DNA from: Gordionus sp. m RMFG-2023
Taxonomy: Eukaryota > Nematomorpha > Gordioida > Chordodea > Parachordodidae
Direction of reading: 5' to 3'
Assembly (NCBI RefSeq): GCF_954871325.1
Contig: NC_088776.1
Location: 47,324,569 to 47,388,568 of the forward strand
Length of the DNA: 64,000 bases
The translations under genes and the position numbers were made by a program. The notes below the pieces were generated by a model. That model worked only from the letters and a program-made list of their open reading frames with translations. It was not told the DNA's origin and ran no database searches. Positions 57,336 through 64,000 of the stretch are shown here, piece by piece; the stretch's first letter is position 1, and each line of letters opens with the position of its first letter.

Positions 57336-59600
57336 GGAAATTGTTTATGTTTAGCATATTAAATATTAAGGGAGGCTGGGGTTAGGTAAACCCCGTGGCT
57401 TGGCAAACCAATTATTTCGTTTTAAAATTAAATAGACTAGAAGGTTTAAATTTTATCCCAATATAGTATTTATTAATATGCATTTATACGCAAAAAATCT
57501 TTTGAAATAATTAATTATTAAATTTTATTTAAGAAATTAAATTTTGATGTCAAATTCAAAAGATTTTTACATGACAGAATTTTTTATTAAGTTATATAAT
57601 CATTTATAAATAAATTAAATTTTATATCAAAGTTTAAACCTTCTTTTATAATTTGAGAAAGTTTTATGAGTATTTATTTTGTCTTGATAATATTTCAATC
57701 GGGATTAGTCAATTTAGAGCTAGCGGGGTTTGCCTAACCATACGCCTCAATTTTGGCAGTTAATAATGAAAAAAAAAATATTTCAAAATCTTGAAAAGAT
57801 AATTTCATGGCTATGCATGATTGGTATTTAGGATTTATGCCAAGAAATCATAATCTCTCCTTAAGATCCTTATTTTTATCTATTCAAAATGTTTATTAAA
57901 TTTACCAAAATTAAGTTTCAATTTTTATTTATAATTAGCTTCAATTTAAATGTATTATGATATTTAGAACAATAAAATAATTCATACGTATTATTATTAA
58001 TAAATAAAAATGCATTTCAATTTATTATACCTAAAAAAACTAGTGGCTTAGGAAGCCCCTAGCAGTGTGTTCCAACTTCCAACCCCGATATTGGGGCTTG
58101 TGGTCAACTTTTACAAAAAATAAAATTTCAAAGATATGATTATATTCTTAAAAATATTTATAAGGAACCTTTATAGAGTATAGTTATAGGTATCGATTCA
58201 AATATTGTTCTTCATAATATCTAAAAAAAACACAGGAGTTATAGCTGATTTTGCAAAAATCTATTCGACTAACCCCAGTCTCCACTACTATATGCGTTCT
58301 AAACTATTTGTTTATCATACAAATTAGTTATTTGTAGATACATAATTTTTTAATATGGCTGTCTACCATACAATCTATAGCTTCTTGCATAAAAAATATA
58401 GCTAAGCTAGCTATACTTTAAAAAAAAGGAGCTATGCTACAGAGCTACTAAAAAAGTAGCAGTGGCTTATTTCTTTTCTACTGTCTAATCTTGCTTCAGT
58501 AAAAATGAACTAAAATATTTCTTACCATATCTCATGATATTGTTATTATTTTGGAAAAACATAATTATGATCAGTACCTATTTTAGAATATTGATTTTTT
58601 TTTACTGACAATTATATTTCAATCTATAAACATGTTTTTATATTGGAAATTTATTGAATTATTATCTCAACTCTCATCAAATTATTTTATTTTTCACACA
58701 TAGTTTTTTTATCCCTTACTTTTGGAAATGATCTTTACAATTATTATCATAGTTTTCTTTATCATTTTAGAATTAATATGATTGAGATGTCCAATTCGTA
58801 TCGATACAATTCTTTCGATAATTAAAAACAATATTATGCTACATTTAAAAAAATATATATATCCTTATACATTTGATAATCGTCAATTAATCTAAACTAT
58901 TAAGAATATTATTTTAAACCTGATAGTTATTAATCCTCCACTAGTTGTTAATTGTGATAACACTTTATAAATAAAAATTTACAGTTTTATTGATTAAGAA
59001 AAATTTATTTAAGTTATATACAGTTATGGTTATCAATGGATAATTTTATTAAAGAGATTATAGGCTATGATAAATTTTTTCCTTGAAATTTAAAATTAAT
59101 TTAGTTAGCTATACACAAATCATGCTCATGGTTAGAAATATTTAAACCGAGCACTCCAACTACCTAAATTTAAATTTTACAATATCTTCGTCGCTTTAGA
59201 ATCAATATTCTCAATAGACATTTTATTTGAAAACTGAAAATATGTATTAAATTTTTCTAAGAATAATTTTATAGATTAAATAATCAACAGAAATTTTTGA
59301 TAAATCTGCTAAATTATATATTATTTTATAGAATTTTTTTTTAGTTCTTTCCAAAGTTTTGCGTTTCAAATTATTAGAAAGAATAAAAATGTTTGGCCCT
59401 TTCTATAAATAAAATTTTGATATATTAAGTATTTAAATAGTCATTCTTTTAGCGTGACTAAATAAAGAGATAAATATAATAATTTATGTAAAAGAAGATA
59501 AAAATGGAGAATTTTCATAAAAGTTTTTCAAGATATTTTAGAGTAGTCCTGAACCAGAACTCATACCAGACTGGAGTGCGACAAATATAGTATCAACTTA
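57336..59600. other. AT-rich non-coding DNA
   Basis: A relative of the GCGCTACTT MITE at about 58420-58480 (GCTACAGAGCTACT, AAGTAGCAGTGGC). No gene. Confidence 0.45.
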
Positions 59601-59819
59601 AAATTCAGGTCAGGTAGGATTTTAAAAATAAAAAAAGTGCAAACCCTGTGAGGCCTAAGACTATTTTTTTTGTTGTAAAGCTCGGGCTAGGCTGATCAAT
59701 TATTGAAAGTATATCCATACATTCCAAAATTTTGGGAAATCAAATGGATGATATAACATTCATTTACTGCTCAAATTATTAAACAATTTTTATCTAGCTA
59801 AAATTATTTAAGAAATTTT

Positions 59820-60251
59820 AAGTTATATCTTTGTCTTCATCATCATCACGTCTGATGCGATAACTTCCTCTGAAACTCCTAAAGATAATCTTTTAAAAAT
59901 TCAGCATTCTGCATGAAAATCTCATAGCATTGCCGAAGGTCTTTTTACCCACCGTCTTAACACATGTGAAATTAAGAATTTACATGAGTCATCAAATTGG
60001 ATGTGATTGCGTTAAACCATATTTATGTAATAAATAGGTTAATTTCAAAGAGTGGCAGAACTTAACAGCCTACAGTATATTGTAGTTAAGGCATGAAGGG
60101 CATGTAGCAAGTTACTTTGATAATTAGCCATAGTTGTGAGAACTCGAATTCTTCTGATACTAGACTCTCTTGAGGCTGCAGACATATCATAAGATGAAGA
60201 ACTAAGGCTCGATTGGATAATTTCAGTAGGGAGTCCTAGGTTATATGACAT
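59820..60251 (-). pseudogene. Unrecognised coding-like region, minus strand
   Basis: The minus frame 60251-60045 reads MSYNLGLPTEIIQSSLSSSS, YDMSAASRESSIRRIRVLTT and MANYQSNLLHALHALTTIYC, with balanced codon use and a Ser-rich stretch. After its stop, other frames to about 59820 retain coding-like text (HIQFDDSCKFLISHVLRRWV and FRGSYRIRRDDDEDKD). This looks like a decayed reading frame or several short exons. The family is not recognised, and no splice sites could be assigned with confidence. Confidence 0.3.
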
Positions 60252-63200
60252 GTAGGGTAAAAAGGCAAACCTTTAACACTTTTCTTTAGGGTTAATTGTT
60301 TCAAATTTAGTCAAAAGATGTATTTCCTTATATACTATCAATCACAAGTTCATTTAGTAGCGAGCGGAGACTCTTTATCCAAAAATATATTTATTAAAAA
60401 CAATTTCTAGCCCGTTTTCACTAACTTCTCTACTTGGTATTATTTGTTTTGAGGCAAAGTACTCTTTTGAATTTAATAAATTATCAAATTTATTTATTTC
60501 CCAATGTCTGAACTATCAAATAGACTTAGTCCTAGATTTATATCATCTAGAAATAATTGCTAGAGCCATTTAAACCTCAGGGGCGTAGCAAGAGACAAAA
60601 TGGCAAATTTGAGAAATCAAGAATTTCCTATGACAATGACTCTACAAAATAGTTTAAGAGAGTTTTACTATGGAATTTACCCAATAAATTCTAATATTTT
60701 TTATTCATTCTATTTGTGATAAATAGTGGACTCACTATTGAATCAGGGAGCAGGCACTTCTACCAGAAGGGGGAGGGGGGTTGGCATGGCGTAAAATTGT
60801 TTTTGAAATATAATAAGAGTGGAAGGGAGATGATCAAATCGGGTTGGAGGTTATTTTAGCTAAGCAAATTTTTATGTACCTATTTTTGCTAAAAATATTT
60901 ATCAAGAAGGTGACAAAATAGTTTTTTAGAGGAGGGGAGGGGTTGAAATACCATTTCTAAAGGTGTAATATTTATTAAATCGATTAAAGTTTAAAAAACG
61001 ATAATGAATTTTATTTTAATTCTTTTGATATATATACATTTATATAATTATCCAATTTAACTTCTAATAATATGCAATTTGATTAACCTCAATAATATAA
61101 TATTACATGTCGGAAAGTTATAATATAATATACAAATAACGTCCTTTTAAAATATATAACGTGACCTTTTAAAATATATCTTAACCTTTACAATAATAAA
61201 TATTCAGATGTAACAATATTGTCATTCAGTAAAAATTACGAAGATTTGATGTAATGCATTAATTGTACTTAATGGGTATATCCTATTTGTGCCAGGAATG
61301 ATCTATTTTAGGTGTATCCTTCTAATTTTTTTGGGTCGCTGGTAAATAATAAAAAGCAAGACTTCTACTTAATCCTAAAGAGCATCATTTGACTATTAGA
61401 AAACTCCTGTATTTTGTAGTATAATGGTGAGGCTTATCAATGATACAATTAGTTTAATTTTATAAAAGTAAATCGCAAATGAGCAAAACACCTGCCATAT
61501 AACCCCTATCTTCCCTACCTTTTCTTTAGGTATGTAATTGATTTGGGACTTCACGTGCGTTTCTCTTCTTTTTTTTTATGTATTTTTTTTAAAAAAAATT
61601 CTAATTTGATTTAGATTCCTGAAACAAAAAAGATGAAAAAGGTAATACTAAAAATATATATAAATTCAATTTTCAAATTTAACTTCGCTTTTTTCAGTTC
61701 TAACTCCCGTTTTTACAAAATGATAAATTTTATTTTAAAAAATGTGAGGGAGTGAATAAATAAATAATATATTATGTTGAAATTTAAGAAATTATATTAT
61801 ATTATAAATTCAATACTATTTTTTTTTATTCTACAATATTTGTTCTAATGAAGGTAGTCTTATAACAAAAAGCTTTCTTTAGATTATTCTCTAAGGAGTG
61901 CTTAATAAATAATAAAATGAATTATAAACAAAACACAAAATATTTAGTATTTGTGTGCAGAAAATCTTTTGATTTTTTTTTTAGAAAAACCGTGTTTAAA
62001 AATGATTAATTTCACTACACTAACACCCCCTCTTTACTAGCTCACTGGCTTGGAACGCTTATCCACAAAACAGCATTTTAATTTGTTTATTTTCAATATG
62101 TTTTAAAAACGAATATGAATTCTTATTCGATTCTTTTAAACAAATCAAATTATTTACTATTCTTATTGCGAATAATATAATTTAACTATTCTTATTCTTT
62201 TAGTATAATTGCATATAGTATATTAATCGATCATTTTAAAAAAATCATTCGAAATTTGATTCATATTTGTAACAAATGACAAAATTTTTCTATTAAACTT
62301 CTTTTTTCTTATCGTATAATAATTTCACTTGACGTGAATAACTTAATATATAATTTTTTTTCAAATATTCCCCATAGTCGAAAAATTTTATATATTATAT
62401 TATATCTAATATATTTTGTTAAATCTGGAGAATTGTGGTCAGGTGCCTTTTTGTTTGTACGGATATATGTTTTGACCTAGGTATTTTTTTCCAAAATATT
62501 TAGTACGGAACTTTTTGTTTATAGATTTTTGTCCGTTTACCACTTTAAAAAAACTCTATTTCAATTATTAAAATTAGGGCTATTGATTTTGCATAAATAT
62601 GCCAGCAATTAAATTATTATGTCAAATTTTCTGGGTAATTTAATGTGCTCTCGATAAAGAGAATCATCAAAAGAATTAATATTTCAAAAATATTAAAGTT
62701 TTTTTCGAAAGATTTATCTCTACTTGTAATATAAAGAATTGTAAAAGTTTTCTCATCAAATAAATATATTATCATCTTTTTTACAAACCGATGGTTAAAA
62801 AAAATTTTCTTTATATTGATTATTATTTTTTTCTGAATAATTATAAAGAGTTTATTTAAGTAAATTTATCCAAATAAACGTTTTCACTCTCAAAGAATGA
62901 TTTTAAATAACATTCAAATAACATTATATTACACTAGGATATAAATAATGTTTATTTTTTTATATTGTATATGATGGTTACAACGAATATATTTCATGTA
63001 AATATAATTTGTAGTATACAATTATACACCACTATCACAAACAAATATACATAACAAAAATTAAAACTTAATTTTTAATGTATAGTATTTAATTTGGAGG
63101 CAATTATTGAATTACAAAAAAAATATAATTGATTTTTTTTTAAATTTTAAATTCAAAATCGATAATAATTATTAAATTTTTATAAAATTAGCAGAAAATG

Positions 63201-64000
63201 GGGCAGGAAGATGAGCAAGTAATTTTTACTTATCTATTTTTGTGAAGATAAAATTTTGAAAAATAAAAGAAACGCATCATTTAAAAAAAAAAGGAATTAT
63301 ATTTTATTTGTAGCGTATTTAGTGAGTTCTAAATGCAATCGACAGGAGTTTCACTTTAATTTTATTTTAGTTTTTAAAGCAAAGAAATCAATCTAAAGTA
63401 TGAATAGAATTCCAACAAGCTAAGTAAAGTTCGAATTTCAATATCTACTTACTCTTAAGAGTAGCCCGAAATTCTAGGAAAATATATTTTTTTAGAATAA
63501 ACAATCATTAATTTATACGGGATGGGGAACTCGCACTTGGCAGATTTATAGAAGAAATAGATATAAATGCATTTTCTCAATTTTTAATTCTTTAGTTTTG
63601 CAATTTGAATTAAACAATGGCTCTCTAGATTACAAATAATATAGGGAACTTAATTCCACCAATTTAATTAGAAAGGTGGGAGTTTTTATTCAAAGTGAAT
63701 CAGTACCCCTGGAGTAATTACATATGTCTAGTCATACAATAAAAACAAAATGGGAAAGGAATGAGTCACATGTATAAAGTGCCCTGAGTGGCAGAGGGAA
63801 CTCACCGAGAAGATATTTAGTCAAAATCCATTTTATAATAATTATCTTATATTTTAGTCATAAGAGAAGCCTCGGGACATTGGCTTAAAAGAGTATAGAG
63901 GGATCTGCCCAGTGGATGCAGTCAAATATGTCAATTATGATGTTTTTAACATCTCCCAAATTTTATAAAATACTATCTTTTTATTTTTTGAAATATATTT
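60252..64000. other. AT-rich DNA with short G-rich patches
   Basis: CAGGGGCGTAGCAAGAGAC at about 60577 resembles a common hAT terminus, and G-rich patches follow at 60765-60782 and 60935-60946, so a decayed element probably spans about 60577-60970. 63830-63960 is less A/T-rich and preceded by ATTTTAG, but no frame stays open. No gene is supported. Confidence 0.4.

Noticed and set aside
63830-63960. Additional exon of the PLC-like gene
   Set aside because: An AG acceptor-like site precedes it and composition is richer, but every frame closes quickly and none resembles a PH domain.

Overview
The window is very AT-rich eukaryotic DNA: short exons with GT..AG introns, long non-coding stretches and a dense layer of transposable elements. 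It has no bacterial-type gene packing, no rRNA and no convincing functional tRNA gene. The repeat mix (Ty3/gypsy remnant, hAT and MULE-like transposons, LINE pieces, tRNA-derived SINEs, many short inverted-repeat elements) and the low GC suggest an arthropod-type invertebrate. A parasitic copepod such as a sea louse would fit, but that is inference from general character, not from a diagnostic gene.

Layout. 1-2852: the 5' end of a broken Ty3/gypsy-type LTR element on the minus strand, with a 225-bp LTR bounded by TGTAG/CTACA. 4417-8335: a MULE-like DNA transposon with 43-bp terminal inverted repeats. It holds a decayed transposase, an array of exon-like units alternating with 40-45 bp introns, a piece of LINE endonuclease, a perfect 100-bp tandem duplication, a chain of three phase-1 exons and a duplicated right end. 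8.6-24 kb: mostly anonymous AT-rich DNA with short inverted-repeat elements (8630-8996, 15140-15295, 23255-23458), a 420-bp repeat present in two inverted copies (11.76 and 21.3 kb) and a decayed hAT transposon (18480-19940). 24294-27249: a nearly complete hAT element with TIRs, a 7/8 target duplication and a four-exon minus-strand transposase broken by about three frameshifts. 28-38 kb: LINE 3' fragment, hAT-type MITEs and members of a CCGGGC-rich repeat family. 39526-47565: the only host gene I can support, two plus-strand exons in matching phase encoding a short N-terminus and the start of a PH domain resembling phospholipase C delta/eta/PLC-like proteins. Its first intron is 7.8 kb and the rest of the gene should lie to the right of the window. 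44.3 kb: a second decayed LINE fragment in that intron. 48-61 kb: a few coding-like orphan frames, three copies of a tRNA-derived SINE at 53.8-54.7 kb and further CCGGGC-type repeats.

How it fits together: the sequence reads as the 5' part of one host gene with very large introns, surrounded and invaded by mobile elements of several ages. The best candidates for something new are the MULE-like element, with its repeated mini-exons and phase-1 exon chain, and the GC-rich repeat families embedded in this AT-rich background.
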